From Stappia sp. WLB 29 (GTDB lineage Bacteria; Pseudomonadota; Alphaproteobacteria; Rhizobiales; Stappiaceae), in NCBI RefSeq assembly GCF_023507705.1, contig NZ_JALBGD010000005.1, positions 243,325 to 307,324 on the forward strand: DNA of 64,000 nt. Reading direction: 5' to 3'. The notes beneath the pieces were generated by a model. The model did not search any database. It saw nothing but the letters and a program-made list of their open reading frames with translations, and was not told the DNA's origin. The translations under genes were made by a program, and so were the position numbers. Below, piece after piece: positions 26,159 through 36,015 of the stretch (its first letter is position 1; the number at the start of each line of letters is the position of its first letter).

Positions 26159-26572
26159 TCAGTTGATGCGGTAGCGGGCCTGGGCGCCGCGCTCGATCGC
26201 CGCAACCGTCAGCTTGTCGAGGCCGAGCGCATCGCGCAGCAGCTGCAGCACGCGCAGCTCCTCCTGGGCCACCGCCACGTCGGCGATGGCGATCTCCACA
26301 CCCAGCGCATAGGCGGTGTCGCGATAGGCCGGCGGCACGCTGGCGGCGATTACCGCGAAGGTGTCGGCCATGCCGTTCTCGGCCTGTAGGCGCTCGCCGC
26401 AATCCTGCGACACGGCCACGATCCGCTCCTGGTCGAAGCTGGCGAAGACCGGCAGCGTCTTGATGATCTCGCCGATGGAGTGCAGTTCCTTGTCGGTCAT
26501 GCTGCTGTCGGAGGCCGACACCATCACCATCACATAGATCAGGGCTTCCTGGAGGCTGACGCGTTCGCTCAT
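26159..26572 (-). CDS. TerB-like protein
   Basis: 137 aa, all-helical, from the ATG at 26572. It starts SERVSLQEALIYVMVMVSAS, with SDSSMTDKELHSIGEII resembling the metal-binding DxxxxxxE turn of TerB, and ends with ADVAVAQEELRVLQLLRDAL. Stand-alone TerB-fold proteins are widespread in alphaproteobacteria and need not relate to tellurite resistance; no other ter genes are here. It is divergent from lysK, about 250 bp apart. Function unknown. Confidence 0.78.
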   Translation of the reverse strand: MSERVSLQEALIYVMVMVSASDSSMTDKELHSIGEIIKTLPVFASFDQERIVAVSQDCGERLQAENGMADTFAVIAASVPPAYRDTAYALGVEIAIADVAVAQEELRVLQLLRDALGLDKLTVAAIERGAQARYRIN

Positions 26573-26821
26573 CGGATCTGCGGACCTTTCTTGACCTTCC
26601 CTTTGGCGGTTGCCGTTTCCCCTAGCGGCATGCGGCGGCGAGCGCAAGGTGCCCATGGTCGCAGGGCGCCGGGTGCGGCGATTTTTTGCGATGCGAAGGT
26701 TCCGTTCCGCCGGGAAACGCTCTAGTGTCGCGCGCCGGTCGGCCTGTGCCCGCGCGCCGCGCCGGCCGGTTTTTGCGAATACCCAAATCCCGAAACACCA
26801 GACAAAGACAACGGTCCGCAC

Positions 26822-28486
26822 ATGACCACAGCTTCGCTGCCCGAACTCGATCTTTCCCCTGCCGTCGTCGAGGCCGCCCGGACCTCGAAGGCCTGGCCGT
26901 TCGAGGAGGCGCGCAAGCTGCTGAAACGCGTGGAGAAGGCGAAGATCGACCGCCCGGTGCTGTTCGAGACCGGCTACGGCCCTTCGGGCCTGCCGCATAT
27001 CGGCACCTTCGGCGAGGTCGCCCGCACCACCATGGTGCGCACCGCCTTCCGCCTGCTGAGCGAGGACCGCATCCCGACGCGGCTGCTGTGCTTCTCCGAC
27101 GACATGGACGGCATGCGCAAGATTCCGGAAAACGTACCGGACCGCGCCGCGCTGGAGCCGTATCTGCACATGCCTCTGACGGCGGTGCCGAACCCGTTCG
27201 GCGGCGATTACGACAGCTTCGGTGCCCACAACAACGCCATGCTGCGCCGCTTCCTCGACCATTTCGGCTTCGAGTACGAGTTCGCCAGCGCGACCGACTA
27301 CTACAAGTCGGGCCGCTTCGACGCGATCCTGCTGAAGGCCGCCGAGAAGTACCAGGACATCATGGACGTGATGCTGCCGACGCTCGGCGAGGAGCGGCAG
27401 GCGACCTATTCGCCCTTCCTGCCGATCTCGCCGATCTCGGGCCGCGTGCTCTACGTGCCGATGAAGGCGGTCGACGCGAAGGCCGGCACCATCACCTTCG
27501 AGGACGAGGACGGCACCGACGTGACGCTCCCCGTCACCGGCGGCAACGTCAAGCTGCAGTGGAAGCCGGACTTCGGTGCCCGCTGGGCGGCGCTCGACGT
27601 CGACTTCGAGATGTTCGGCAAGGACCACCTGACCAACCAGCCGATCTACGATCGGATCTGCGAGGTGCTGGGCGGCACGCCGCCGGAGCATTTCGTCTAC
27701 GAGCTGTTCCTCGACGAGGTGGGCCAGAAGATCTCCAAGTCGAAGGGCAACGGCCTGACCATCGACGAGTGGCTGACCTACGCCTCGCCGGAGAGCCTGG
27801 CGCTCTACATGTTCACCAAGCCGAAGACCGCCAAGAAGCTCTATTTCGACGTCATCCCGAAGGCGGTCGACGAATATTTCGCCTTCGCCGAGAAGTATCC
27901 GTCGATGCCGGTCGAGCAGCAACTGGCCAACCCGGCCTGGCACATCCATTCCGGCAACCCGCCGAAGGTGGAGGTGCCGGTCTCCTTCACCATGCTGCTG
28001 AACCTCGTCTCCGCCTCCAACGCGGAGAACAAGGACGTATTGTGGGCCTTCATCTCGCGCCACGTGCCGGGGGTGACGCCGCAAAGCCACCCGAAGCTCG
28101 ACGAGCTGGTCGGTTACGCGATCCGTTATTTCGAGGATTTCGTGAAGCCGGCCAAGGTGTTCCACGCGCCGGACGAGGTCGAGCTGGAGGCCCTGAAGGC
28201 GCTGGACGAAAAGCTGGCGAGCCTGCCCGAGGACGCGGACGGATCGGCGATCCAGGACGCGGTGCTGGATGTCGCCCGCGCCATCGAGCGCTACCAGGAC
28301 CCGAACAAGAAGAGCCCGGACGGCGGGCCGGGCGTGTCCGTCGCCTGGTTCTCGGCGCTCTACAAGCTGCTGCTCGGCCAGGAGAAGGGCCCGCGCTTCG
28401 GCTCCTTCGTGGCGCTCTACGGCATCCCGGAGACCCGGGCGCTGATCGCCAGGGCGATCTCCGGCGAGCTCGTCTCCGTCGGCTGA
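26822..28486 (+). CDS. lysK: Lysyl-tRNA synthetase, class I
   Basis: 554 aa. The class I signatures are present: [12 protein letters not shown] (HIGH motif, about 54-65) and KISKSKGNG (KMSKS motif, about 304-312). The C-terminal helical anticodon-binding domain follows. Class I LysRS is the archaeal-type enzyme also used by most alphaproteobacteria in place of the class II LysS. It charges tRNA-Lys in the cytosol. A bidirectional hairpin terminator follows. Confidence 0.96.
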   Translation: MTTASLPELDLSPAVVEAARTSKAWPFEEARKLLKRVEKAKIDRPVLFETGYGPSGLPHIGTFGEVARTTMVRTAFRLLSEDRIPTRLLCFSDDMDGMRKIPENVPDRAALEPYLHMPLTAVPNPFGGDYDSFGAHNNAMLRRFLDHFGFEYEFASATDYYKSGRFDAILLKAAEKYQDIMDVMLPTLGEERQATYSPFLPISPISGRVLYVPMKAVDAKAGTITFEDEDGTDVTLPVTGGNVKLQWKPDFGARWAALDVDFEMFGKDHLTNQPIYDRICEVLGGTPPEHFVYELFLDEVGQKISKSKGNGLTIDEWLTYASPESLALYMFTKPKTAKKLYFDVIPKAVDEYFAFAEKYPSMPVEQQLANPAWHIHSGNPPKVEVPVSFTMLLNLVSASNAENKDVLWAFISRHVPGVTPQSHPKLDELVGYAIRYFEDFVKPAKVFHAPDEVELEALKALDEKLASLPEDADGSAIQDAVLDVARAIERYQDPNKKSPDGGPGVSVAWFSALYKLLLGQEKGPRFGSFVALYGIPETRALIARAISGELVSVG

Positions 28487-28509
28487 GCGGCCAGGATCAT
28501 CAGAAAGAA

Positions 28510-28533
28510 ACGGGCCGCCCATGGGCGGCCCGT
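28510..28533. terminator. Bidirectional hairpin between lysK and the chemoreceptor gene
   Basis: ACGGGCCGCCC (28510-28520) and GGGCGGCCCGT (28523-28533) form a perfect 11-bp stem with a 2-nt loop between convergent genes. T-tracts are weak on both sides. Confidence 0.65.
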
Positions 28534-28562
28534 TCGCGTTTGGTGGCAAGGGCGCGTGCGCG

Positions 28563-30272
28563 TCAGGCCGCGCGTACGGTCTGCAGGAACTCGGCCATGC
28601 GCGAGCGCAGGATCTCCGACTGCTGCGCCAGCTCGCTGGCGGAGGAGAGCACCTGGGCCGAGGCGGAGCTCGCCTCCTGCGCGGCCTGGGTGACGCCGAC
28701 GATGTTCGAGGTCACTTCGCCCGCTCCTTGCGAGGCCTGCTGGACGTTGCGGGCGACCTCGGTGGTGGTGTTGCCCTGCTGGCCGACCGCCGCGAAGATC
28801 GCTGCCGAGATATTGGACATGTCGTCGATCGTACGGCCGATGCCGGAGATCGCCTCGCTCGCCTCCAGGGTCGAGCTCTGCATCGACTTGATCTGCGCGG
28901 AGATCTCGGCGGTTGCCTTGGCGGTCTGCTCGGCAAGCCCCTTGACCTCGTTGGCGACCACGGCGAAGCCGCGGCCGGCATCGCCCGCGCGCGCCGCTTC
29001 GATGGTGGCGTTGAGGGCGAGCAGGTTGGTCTTCTCGGCGATCTCGTCGATCAGGCTGATGATGGCGCCGATCTGGTCGGCATTGGTGCGCAGCTCGCCC
29101 ATCCGGTCGGTGGTGCGCGTCGCCTCGGAGACGGCGCGGCCGGCAACCTCGCGCGACTGCTCGGCCTGGCGGCCGATCTCGCCGGCGGAGCTGGCCAGCT
29201 CTTCCACCGCCGAGGCGACGGTCTGCACGTTCATCGCCGCCTGCTCGGCCGCCGCCGCAACGGACGCCGACTGGGAACTGGTCTCCTCGGCAGAGGCGGT
29301 GAGCGTGCCGGCCGCGGCCTGCAGCTCGGTCGCCGCCGACGAGACGATATTGACGATCTCGCCGACCGCATTCTCGAAGTCGTCGGCCATCCGGTTCATT
29401 TCGATCCGACGCTGTTCGGCCAGCTTGCGGTCGTTCTCGATCTTCTCCTCGGCCTCCTGACGCGCTTCCTCGGCCAGCTTGACTTTGAAGGCCTCGACCG
29501 CCTGCGCGATCTCGCCGACCTCGTCCTTGCGCTCGCGGCCCTCGATCTCGATATCGAACTCGCCGCCGGCCAGGCGCTGCACCATCGCCACCAGGCGGCG
29601 CAGCGGATCGGCGATGCCGAACTTGGCGATGGCGAAGCCGACGCCGATGCCGAGCAGGATGCCGATGGCGGTGACGATCATCAGCAGCCTGGAACTCGCC
29701 TGGTACTGGGCCGTCGCCTCGTTCTTCAGCTCGCCGACGCGGTCTTCCATGTCGCGGGACACGTCAAGCAGCATCTGCCGGAGGGCGTTCGTCCGCTGCT
29801 CGCTCTGTTGCAGCTGCTCGCGAAGCTCGGCCGTGGCTTCGGTCATCTCGAACCCCTCGACGCGCTGGGCCGCAGCCAGGGTCTGCTCGACCCCGCCGAC
29901 AAAGGCCTCCCATTCGGCCGCGACCTGATCGGCACGGGCGCGCATGTCTCCGGTCGAGGTATCGCGCACACGGTTCAGCCGGTCCGAGAAGCTGGCGCGT
30001 TCCGCATCGACCAGCGCACGGATGCGCGCAATGGAGTCAGGGCGGGGATCGGTGCCGAGCTGGGTTTCGGCGCGGCCGACGGCCAGCACGTTCGCCCCGA
30101 GCGCGGCGATCAGGCGGGCGTTGGTGGCCTCCCGGTCCATGCGCTCGCTGGAGGCGTTCATCTCGTCCATGCCGGTGATGGCGATATAGCTCAGCCCGCC
30201 TGCAATGGCGCCGAGAAACCCGATGACGATGAGGATCTTGGTGATGATCTTCATGTTTGCCAGAAACGGCAT
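28563..30272 (-). CDS. Methyl-accepting chemotaxis protein
   Basis: 569 aa from the ATG at 30272, which has AGGAGA upstream. N-terminal membrane helix ([20 protein letters not shown]), a periplasmic four-helix-bundle-like region, a second helix near residue 190 ([20 protein letters not shown]), HAMP, then the signalling domain with the hairpin tip [20 protein letters not shown] and [12 protein letters not shown]. It clusters with CheA/CheW at a pole in the membrane. There is no C-terminal CheR-tethering pentapeptide. Ligand unknown. A remnant of a paralogue lies just upstream. Confidence 0.95.
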   Translation of the reverse strand: MPFLANMKIITKILIVIGFLGAIAGGLSYIAITGMDEMNASSERMDREATNARLIAALGANVLAVGRAETQLGTDPRPDSIARIRALVDAERASFSDRLNRVRDTSTGDMRARADQVAAEWEAFVGGVEQTLAAAQRVEGFEMTEATAELREQLQQSEQRTNALRQMLLDVSRDMEDRVGELKNEATAQYQASSRLLMIVTAIGILLGIGVGFAIAKFGIADPLRRLVAMVQRLAGGEFDIEIEGRERKDEVGEIAQAVEAFKVKLAEEARQEAEEKIENDRKLAEQRRIEMNRMADDFENAVGEIVNIVSSAATELQAAAGTLTASAEETSSQSASVAAAAEQAAMNVQTVASAVEELASSAGEIGRQAEQSREVAGRAVSEATRTTDRMGELRTNADQIGAIISLIDEIAEKTNLLALNATIEAARAGDAGRGFAVVANEVKGLAEQTAKATAEISAQIKSMQSSTLEASEAISGIGRTIDDMSNISAAIFAAVGQQGNTTTEVARNVQQASQGAGEVTSNIVGVTQAAQEASSASAQVLSSASELAQQSEILRSRMAEFLQTVRAA

Positions 30273-30583
30273 GATGTTCTCCTGTCTTGATCGCCCGATG
30301 GGCAATGGATTCGGCCTTACGGCGCTGTCTTCCCTTGGAGAGCCGCCTGATTGTTCGCGTCCAAACCTGGATTTGGCTATGGGGATTCGCTGTAACGCTT
30401 GTTGAATTGGCGCAAACTGGCGAAGACTTGCTGTTTTTTTCTGTTGTTGATATAGAGTTTTCGAATGTATTTATGAATGTTCGGTTAATTGTCTGAAGAT
30501 TCCGCAAGGTAAAATGGCAACCATGCCGGCTCTGAACTCGGAATTCGTACGGTTGCGTGATCTCGACAATAATGACGCTAGGG

Positions 30584-30609
30584 AATTTTCCATATTTCTG
30601 GGGAAAATT
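30584..30609. promoter_or_regulatory. AT-rich dyad upstream of the chemoreceptor gene
   Basis: AATTTTCC (30584-30591) and GGAAAATT (30602-30609) form a perfect 8-bp inverted repeat with a 10-bp spacer inside an AT-rich stretch (about 30400-30620). An unknown operator is possible. It lies between the chemoreceptor start and the chemoreceptor remnant. Confidence 0.35.
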
Positions 30610-30783
30610 TGACGAGATAGTGATCCAACCTACGCAATCTATCGTACATCGCGGCTTTTCTTGAAGCGGCTTGCGACCGAACGAAAAAGGGTCGCTCGAG
30701 GGCCCCGTCATCTGTTTTCGCTCGCCTCCGGCATGCGCCGGGGACTTTGGAGGCGGCCGCGGCGCGCCTCGGGCGGCGCGGAC

Positions 30784-30906
30784 CTTCTCTCCAGGAACTG
30801 CACCAGCTGCATACGCAGGCTCGAGGACTGTTCGGCAAGCTCGTTGGCCGAGCACGGCACCTGGCCCGAGGCGGAGCTGGCCTCCTTCGCGGCCTGGGTG
30901 ACGCCG
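30784..30906 (-). pseudogene. Remnant of a chemoreceptor C-terminus
   Basis: On the minus strand this reads GVTQAAKEASSASGQVPCSA, then NELAEQSSSLRMQLVQFLER. This closely parallels the last 40 residues of the intact chemoreceptor gene 2.2 kb away in the same orientation. Similarity stops abruptly at both edges and no start, HAMP or signalling tip is present. It is probably what is left of a second, tandem receptor gene after deletion. The surrounding 30273-30989 interval holds no other gene. Confidence 0.75.
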
Positions 30907-30989
30907 TGTAGTCGCCCTGCAGCCGTGCGGATGCCGCAGCGTTCGGAAAACGCGATCTGCTTGGCGAGAAAATGGTCCCCGACTCGCCG

Positions 30990-32006
30990 TCAGTCGATAT
31001 TGCCGGGATGCCAGGGCGTATCCGTGATTTCCACCGGCGGGAGGTCGAGCGACAGGGCGCGTGCAGGGTCCGCATCCGCTTCGGGGGGCTGACCGGCGCC
31101 TGCGCCGGCTTGCCCGGGCGCGTCGGCCGGCAGCGACGGCGGAACGCCCTCCGGCGTGTCCCCGTCTTGCGCTTCACCGGCCGAGGTGGAGGGAAAGGGA
31201 GAGAGCGGTGCGGGCCCGTCGAGCTGCCAGATGCCGCGGCGCGCCTCGCGGGCGGCCTGCGCCGAGGTAAGGAGATCTTCGCCTGCGCCCTCGCCGGGGC
31301 GCGCCCACCCCTGCGCCACCATCCAGGCGGCAAGATCGATATCCTGCTTGCGGCACGTGGCCAGAACCACGCCGGCCGGCGTGTCCTGCATGTCCTGGCA
31401 GGTGACCGCGTGCCGGCGGACGAGACCGCGCAGGGCAGTGCGCGCCCGCATGCCGCAGGGCCAGGTGCCGCCGAGCCGCGAGGGGCAGGTCTCCGCCGGT
31501 CCCGGCGCGTCGATGCCGGCAAGGCGGATGGTCAGCTGCTTGGTGCGGAAGCTGCCGGCATCGATGACCAGCGGCTGGTGGAAGGTGATTTCGCTCGGGA
31601 TCTCGCGCTCGGGAAGCTTCGGCGGCTCCGCGGCGACGCGCTTCAGCGGGCCGGAGATGCGCGGCGGCGGCAGGATGTCGGACGGCGTGACGTTGCGGAT
31701 GGTGGACGGGTCCGGAGCATCGGGCAGCTGGACTGTTGCGGGCGCGGGAAGGGCGGCCTCCGGCTTCGCCGGCTGCTGTGCCGGTTGGGCGGCCGGATCG
31801 GGCTCTGGTGCGGATGCAGGCAGGCCGCCTGCGTCTGTGTTGTCCCCGGCGATGGCGGCCGTTGCGGACGGGGCCGGCGGCGTGGGGGGCGGGCTGCCGG
31901 GGCTGCCGTCTGCCAGCAGGGCCCTCAGCATTCCGTCGCTGCCATAGTCGATGGCGGCCGCGAGCGCGCCGGCGATCAGCACTGCGATGAGGAAGGTGCG
32001 TCCCAT
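30990..32006 (-). CDS. Membrane-anchored thermonuclease-like (SNase-fold) protein
   Basis: 338 aa. An N-terminal membrane segment (TFLIAVLIAGALAAAI) is followed by a long Pro/Ala-rich spacer (about 30-125), then a staphylococcal-nuclease-like domain: LTIRLAGIDAPGPAETC, GMRARTALRGLV, and AAWMVAQGWARPGEG near residue 270. The tail is again Pro-rich. The domain probably lies in the periplasm. Catalytic residues are only partly matched, so nuclease activity is not certain. It lies 48 bp downstream of the S24-like regulator on the same strand. Confidence 0.82.
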   Translation of the reverse strand: MGRTFLIAVLIAGALAAAIDYGSDGMLRALLADGSPGSPPPTPPAPSATAAIAGDNTDAGGLPASAPEPDPAAQPAQQPAKPEAALPAPATVQLPDAPDPSTIRNVTPSDILPPPRISGPLKRVAAEPPKLPEREIPSEITFHQPLVIDAGSFRTKQLTIRLAGIDAPGPAETCPSRLGGTWPCGMRARTALRGLVRRHAVTCQDMQDTPAGVVLATCRKQDIDLAAWMVAQGWARPGEGAGEDLLTSAQAAREARRGIWQLDGPAPLSPFPSTSAGEAQDGDTPEGVPPSLPADAPGQAGAGAGQPPEADADPARALSLDLPPVEITDTPWHPGNID

Positions 32007-32054
32007 ATCCGTTCCCGTTTGCGGTTTTGTTTGCCGTTCTGGCGCGGCGCGACC

Positions 32055-32720
32055 CTACTGACTCGCCCAGATGATCCGCGCCATCCAGGCGACCTCGGCG
32101 GCGGCCAACCGCTCCGGCGAGTCCTGCGCATCCAGCGGCGACAACTCGATGCGGCCGCGCAGGCGCCGGGCGAAGATGCGCGCCCTGAGCTCGCCCGAGG
32201 CGAGGCGCAGCGCCACCCGGTCGCCGCGCTGGATCGGCCGCTTCGGCGAGATGACGATGATGTCGCCCTCCCGGTAGAAGGGCAGCATGTCCCCCCCGGT
32301 GACACGGATGGCGCAGTCTTCGCAAGGGATCTCTGCAAGGCCCGCCTGCCCGCTGCCCGTGAGCACGGCCGGCAGGTCGCCGTCGTGGAAGAAGCCGCCG
32401 ACCGCCGCATGGGCGCCGGTGGCGGAGCTGAGCTGCGGCAACGGCAGGCGGTCGCTGTCGGCTATGCCCGCGGACGCAGCGTCCGGATCGGGGTCGTTGA
32501 CCAGCGCGACGAAGTCGGCAAGGTCGGAACGGGTGGCGCCGAGGATCTTGGCGATCGATTCCATCGACGGCCAGCGCGGCCGGCCGTCGGCAGCCGTGCG
32601 CTTCGATGGATTGAAGGTGGTGGGGTCGAGCCCTGCACGCCGGGCAAGGCCGGAGGGCGTCAGTCCGTTGCGACGGGCAAGCAGGTCGATGGCCGACCAG
32701 ACGGTTTCGTGCGAAAGCAT
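32055..32720 (-). CDS. HTH (XRE-like) regulator with S24/LexA-type C-terminal fold lacking the catalytic Ser
   Basis: 221 aa. The N-terminal HTH reads NGLTPSGLARRAGLDPTTFN (about 18-37). The C-terminal half resembles S24/LexA repressors, but the usual GxSMxP is GGDMLPFYREGDII, so Asp replaces the nucleophilic Ser. The Lys region reads GELRARIF instead of ..VKR.. . Self-cleavage is therefore unlikely, and it may act as a small-molecule or structural variant. An upstream dyad (32848-32866) is a likely own operator. The nuclease-like gene follows. Confidence 0.85.
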   Translation of the reverse strand: MLSHETVWSAIDLLARRNGLTPSGLARRAGLDPTTFNPSKRTAADGRPRWPSMESIAKILGATRSDLADFVALVNDPDPDAASAGIADSDRLPLPQLSSATGAHAAVGGFFHDGDLPAVLTGSGQAGLAEIPCEDCAIRVTGGDMLPFYREGDIIVISPKRPIQRGDRVALRLASGELRARIFARRLRGRIELSPLDAQDSPERLAAAEVAWMARIIWASQ

Positions 32721-32847
32721 GGTTTGGCTCCGCTGCCGCCTGCCAGGGAACGGCCCTGGCCGGGCGGCCTGTTGCTGCGGCCGCCGCGGGGGCGGCCGGA
32801 CGCCGGGGGCGGCCTGCGGCCGCCCGTCCCGCGCTTCCTGTCCGGGT

Positions 32848-32866
32848 TATCCCCGTTACGGGTATA
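32848..32866. promoter_or_regulatory. Dyad operator candidate upstream of the S24-like regulator
   Basis: TATCCCCGT-T-ACGGGTATA (32848-32866) matches at 8 of 9 paired positions and lies about 130 bp upstream of the regulator start, in a locally AT-rich patch. Core CCCGT-T-ACGGG is perfect. Confidence 0.5.
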
Positions 32867-33015
32867 TATTCCTAATGGCGGTCGAGTACCAGTCTGGCCC
32901 GGCAACGAGGTGCCCGCTTTGCGGGCCGATTGCCCGTCTCTTGCCCTTGTCTGGCCGGCCCGCAGCCTGTAATCCGGCGCGCAAGCCTTCTTCACGCACA
33001 GGGACGGGCCGCCTC

Positions 33016-33357
33016 ATGACGTTGATCTACAAGATTTCTCCGGGCAAGGACTGGCAACAGGCCGAGGCGCGGGGGCGGTTTTCCGGTGCGCCGGTGGACC
33101 TTGCCGACGGGTTCATCCATTTTTCCGCTGCCGATCAGGTGCGCGAGACCGCGGCAAAGCACTTCGCCGGGCAGGACGGACTTGTCCTCGTCGCGGTGGA
33201 GGCCGAGGCGCTGGGCGAGGGCCTGAAATGGGAGCCTTCGCGCGGCGGGGCGCTGTTCCCGCATCTGTACGGCGAGCTGGAGATGTCGGCGGTGCGCTGG
33301 GTGCGCGAACTGCCGCTGGGAGCAGGCGGCGCACACCTCTTCCCGGAGGCGCTGTGA
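33016..33357 (+). CDS. DUF952 protein
   Basis: 113 aa. It begins [19 protein letters not shown] and has [14 protein letters not shown], the DUF952 hallmark with its conserved FIHxS, then [13 protein letters not shown]. The fold resembles ADP-ribosyltransferase-like proteins, but no activity is established. Its stop overlaps the pyrD start (TGATG), so the two are translationally coupled. In many alphaproteobacteria DUF952 and pyrD are neighbours. Confidence 0.9.
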   Translation: MTLIYKISPGKDWQQAEARGRFSGAPVDLADGFIHFSAADQVRETAAKHFAGQDGLVLVAVEAEALGEGLKWEPSRGGALFPHLYGELEMSAVRWVRELPLGAGGAHLFPEAL

Positions 33358-34469
33358 TGTTTTCCTCCGCCGTCGACGCGCTCGCCCGCAAGGCCCTCTT
33401 CTCGCTGGATGCCGAGACCGCCCACGGGCTGACCGTCAAGGCGCTGGCGAGCGGCCTGACGCCGGCCTGCAAGGTGCCGCAGGACGGACGGCTGGCAGTG
33501 ACGCTCGCCGATCTCGCCTTCCCCAATCCGCTCGGCATGGCCGCCGGCTTCGACAAGAACGGCGAGGTGCCCGACGCGCTGCTGGCGCTCGGCTTCGGTT
33601 TCACCGAGATCGGCACGGTGACGCCGCTGGCGCAGGAAGGCAATCCGCGCCCGCGCGTCTTCCGCCTGCCTGCCGACCGGGGGGTGATCAACCGGCTCGG
33701 CTTCAACAACGAGGGCCATGCGGCGCTGCGCGCGCGGCTTGCGGCGCGGCGCCATCGCGGCGGCATCGTCGGGGTGAATGTCGGGGCCAACAAGGACGCG
33801 GCCGACCGCATCGCCGACTATGTCGCCGGCATCGAGGCCTTCGCCGATCTTGCCTCCTATTTTGCGGTGAACATCTCCTCGCCGAACACGCCGGGCCTGC
33901 GCGATCTGCAGGCGCGCGAGGCGCTGAAGGAACTGCTCGGCCGGGTGATGGAGGCGCGGGAAGCGGCTGCCGGCCGCCACGGCCGCGCGGTGCCGGTGCT
34001 GCTGAAGATCGCCCCCGACATGGACGAGGCGGGGCTCGACGACATCGCCGCCGAGGTGCTGGCCGCCGGCATCGAGGGGCTGATCGTCTCCAATACGACG
34101 CTGGCGCGCGGCGGCCTGACCGACCGCAAGAGCGCGGCCGAGGCCGGCGGCTTGTCCGGGCGGCCGTTGTTTCGCCGCTCGACCATCGCGCTCGCCCGCA
34201 TGCGGCTGCGGGTCGGCCCGCGCCTGCCCATCGTCGGCCTCGGCGGCATCGACAGCGGCGAGGCCGCCTGGACCAAGATCACGGCCGGCGCCAGCCTGCT
34301 GCAGCTCTATACCGGCCTCGTCTACGAGGGGCCGGGTCTGGTGGGGCGCATCCTGACGCATCTTTCCGCCTGTCTCGACCGGCACGGGCTCGCCCATCTC
34401 GGCGAGGCGAGCGGGCGCAATGCGGAGGCCTGGGCGAAGGCCGACCCGGACGGGCAGGGGAGCGTGTGA
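33357..34469 (+). CDS. pyrD: Dihydroorotate dehydrogenase (quinone), class 2
   Basis: 370 aa. Class 2 features are the N-terminal amphipathic extension ([20 protein letters not shown]), [39 protein letters not shown] with the catalytic Ser region, and [14 protein letters not shown] followed by [16 protein letters not shown] for FMN phosphate. It oxidises dihydroorotate to orotate with a quinone acceptor at the inner membrane, in pyrimidine synthesis. It is co-transcribed with DUF952 and converges on betB, 6 bp away. Confidence 0.96.
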   Translation: MFSSAVDALARKALFSLDAETAHGLTVKALASGLTPACKVPQDGRLAVTLADLAFPNPLGMAAGFDKNGEVPDALLALGFGFTEIGTVTPLAQEGNPRPRVFRLPADRGVINRLGFNNEGHAALRARLAARRHRGGIVGVNVGANKDAADRIADYVAGIEAFADLASYFAVNISSPNTPGLRDLQAREALKELLGRVMEAREAAAGRHGRAVPVLLKIAPDMDEAGLDDIAAEVLAAGIEGLIVSNTTLARGGLTDRKSAAEAGGLSGRPLFRRSTIALARMRLRVGPRLPIVGLGGIDSGEAAWTKITAGASLLQLYTGLVYEGPGLVGRILTHLSACLDRHGLAHLGEASGRNAEAWAKADPDGQGSV

Positions 34470-34475
34470 GGCGCC

Positions 34476-35939
34476 TCAATAGGCGCTGGCGACGTCCCCC
34501 AGCTCCACGTAGACGGACTTCACCTGGCTGTAATGCTCGATGGCGGCATGGCCGTTCTCGCGGCCGATGCCCGACTTCTTGTAGCCGCCGAACGGCATCT
34601 CGATCGGCGTCAGGTTGTAGGTGTTGATCCAGCAGGTGCCGGCATGCAGCGCGCCGATCACCCGGTGGGCGCGGGCGATGTCGCGGGTGAAGACGCCGGC
34701 GGCAAGGCCGAACTCGGTCGCATTGGCCCGCGCCACCGCTTCCTCCTCGCTGTCGAAGTCGAGCACGCACATCACGGGGCCGAAGATCTCCTCGCGGGCG
34801 ATGGTCATGTGGTCGGCGACGTCGGCAAACACCGTCGGCTCGACGAAGAGCCCGTCCGGAAAGCCCTGCACGGTGGCGCGGCCGCCGCCGTACACGAGCC
34901 GCGCGCCCTCGGCCCGGCCGGCCTCGATATAGCCGAGCACCTTGTCGAGCTGGGCTTGCGAGACCAGCGGGCCGGTGTCGACGCTCTCGTCCATCGGATC
35001 GCCGAGCCTTGCCCGCGCCGTGCGCTCGGCCAGCCGCTCGAGGAAGGCCTCCTTCAGCCCCTTCTGCACGAAGACGCGGGTGCCGTTCGAGCAGATCTGG
35101 CCGGAGGAGTAGAAATTGGCGTTGATCGCCGCCGACACCGCATTGTCGAGATGGGCGTCGTCGAAGACGATCAGCGGCGACTTGCCGCCGAGCTCCAGCG
35201 TCACGTGCTTGAGCGTGCGCGCGGCGATCTCGGCGACCTTCGTGCCGGTGGGCACCGAGCCGGTCAGCGAAACCTTGGCGACGTCCGGGTGCTCGACGAG
35301 ATGCGCGCCGGTCTCGCCATAACCCTGCACCACGTTGAACACGCCGTCCGGCAGGCCGGCCTCCTTGAGGATCTCGGCCAGCTTCAGCGCGCTGAGCGGG
35401 GTCAGCTCGGACGGCTTGAACACGACCGCATTGCCGCAGGCGAGCGCAGGCGCCGCCTTCCAGCAGGCGATCTGGATCGGGTAGTTCCAGGCGCCGATGG
35501 CGCCGACGACGCCGAGCGGCTCGCGCCGCGTATAGGCGAAGGAGCCGCCGAGATCGATGTGCTCGCCGGTCAGCGTCGCGGCAAGGCCGCCGTAATATTC
35601 CAGACAGTCGGCACCGGAGGCCGCGTCCGCGATCAGCGTTTCCTGCAGCGGCTTGCCGGTGTCCAGGGTCTCCAGCTCGGAGAGCTCTCGGTTGCGGGCG
35701 CGCAGCAGGTCCGCCGCCCGCCGCAGCACCCGCCCGCGCTCGGCCGCCGGCGTCGCCGCCCAGACGCGAAAGCCGGAGCGGGCCGCGGCAACGGCCGCAT
35801 TGACCGTCTCGGACCCGGCCGAGCTGAGCCGGGCGATCACCTCGCCGGTGGCCGGATAACGGTTCTCGATCGGACGCCCGTGCGGGTCTTCCTGGTAGCT
35901 GCCGTTGATGAAATGCGAAGCGGGGGGCTGGGCACGCAT
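34476..35939 (-). CDS. betB: Betaine-aldehyde dehydrogenase
   Basis: 487 aa from the ATG at 35939, chosen for its AGGAGAG Shine-Dalgarno. Aldehyde dehydrogenase features: [19 protein letters not shown] (NAD site), [22 protein letters not shown] with the general-base Glu, and [12 protein letters not shown] with the catalytic Cys. The C-terminus has EEIFGPVM and [19 protein letters not shown]. It oxidises betaine aldehyde to glycine betaine. It is last in the betI-betA-betB transcript, 76 bp after betA. Confidence 0.96.
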   Translation of the reverse strand: MRAQPPASHFINGSYQEDPHGRPIENRYPATGEVIARLSSAGSETVNAAVAAARSGFRVWAATPAAERGRVLRRAADLLRARNRELSELETLDTGKPLQETLIADAASGADCLEYYGGLAATLTGEHIDLGGSFAYTRREPLGVVGAIGAWNYPIQIACWKAAPALACGNAVVFKPSELTPLSALKLAEILKEAGLPDGVFNVVQGYGETGAHLVEHPDVAKVSLTGSVPTGTKVAEIAARTLKHVTLELGGKSPLIVFDDAHLDNAVSAAINANFYSSGQICSNGTRVFVQKGLKEAFLERLAERTARARLGDPMDESVDTGPLVSQAQLDKVLGYIEAGRAEGARLVYGGGRATVQGFPDGLFVEPTVFADVADHMTIAREEIFGPVMCVLDFDSEEEAVARANATEFGLAAGVFTRDIARAHRVIGALHAGTCWINTYNLTPIEMPFGGYKKSGIGRENGHAAIEHYSQVKSVYVELGDVASAY

Positions 35940-36015
35940 GAACTCTCTCCTGGCGGACACGAACGAAGGACTGTGGCGGGCAAGTGTGATGACCGTGTGA
36001 GGCAAGTCTACGGCG

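Noticed and set aside
26159-26572. Tellurite-resistance operon suggested by the TerB-like protein
   Set aside because: No terC, terD or terZ-like genes are nearby, and stand-alone TerB folds are common.
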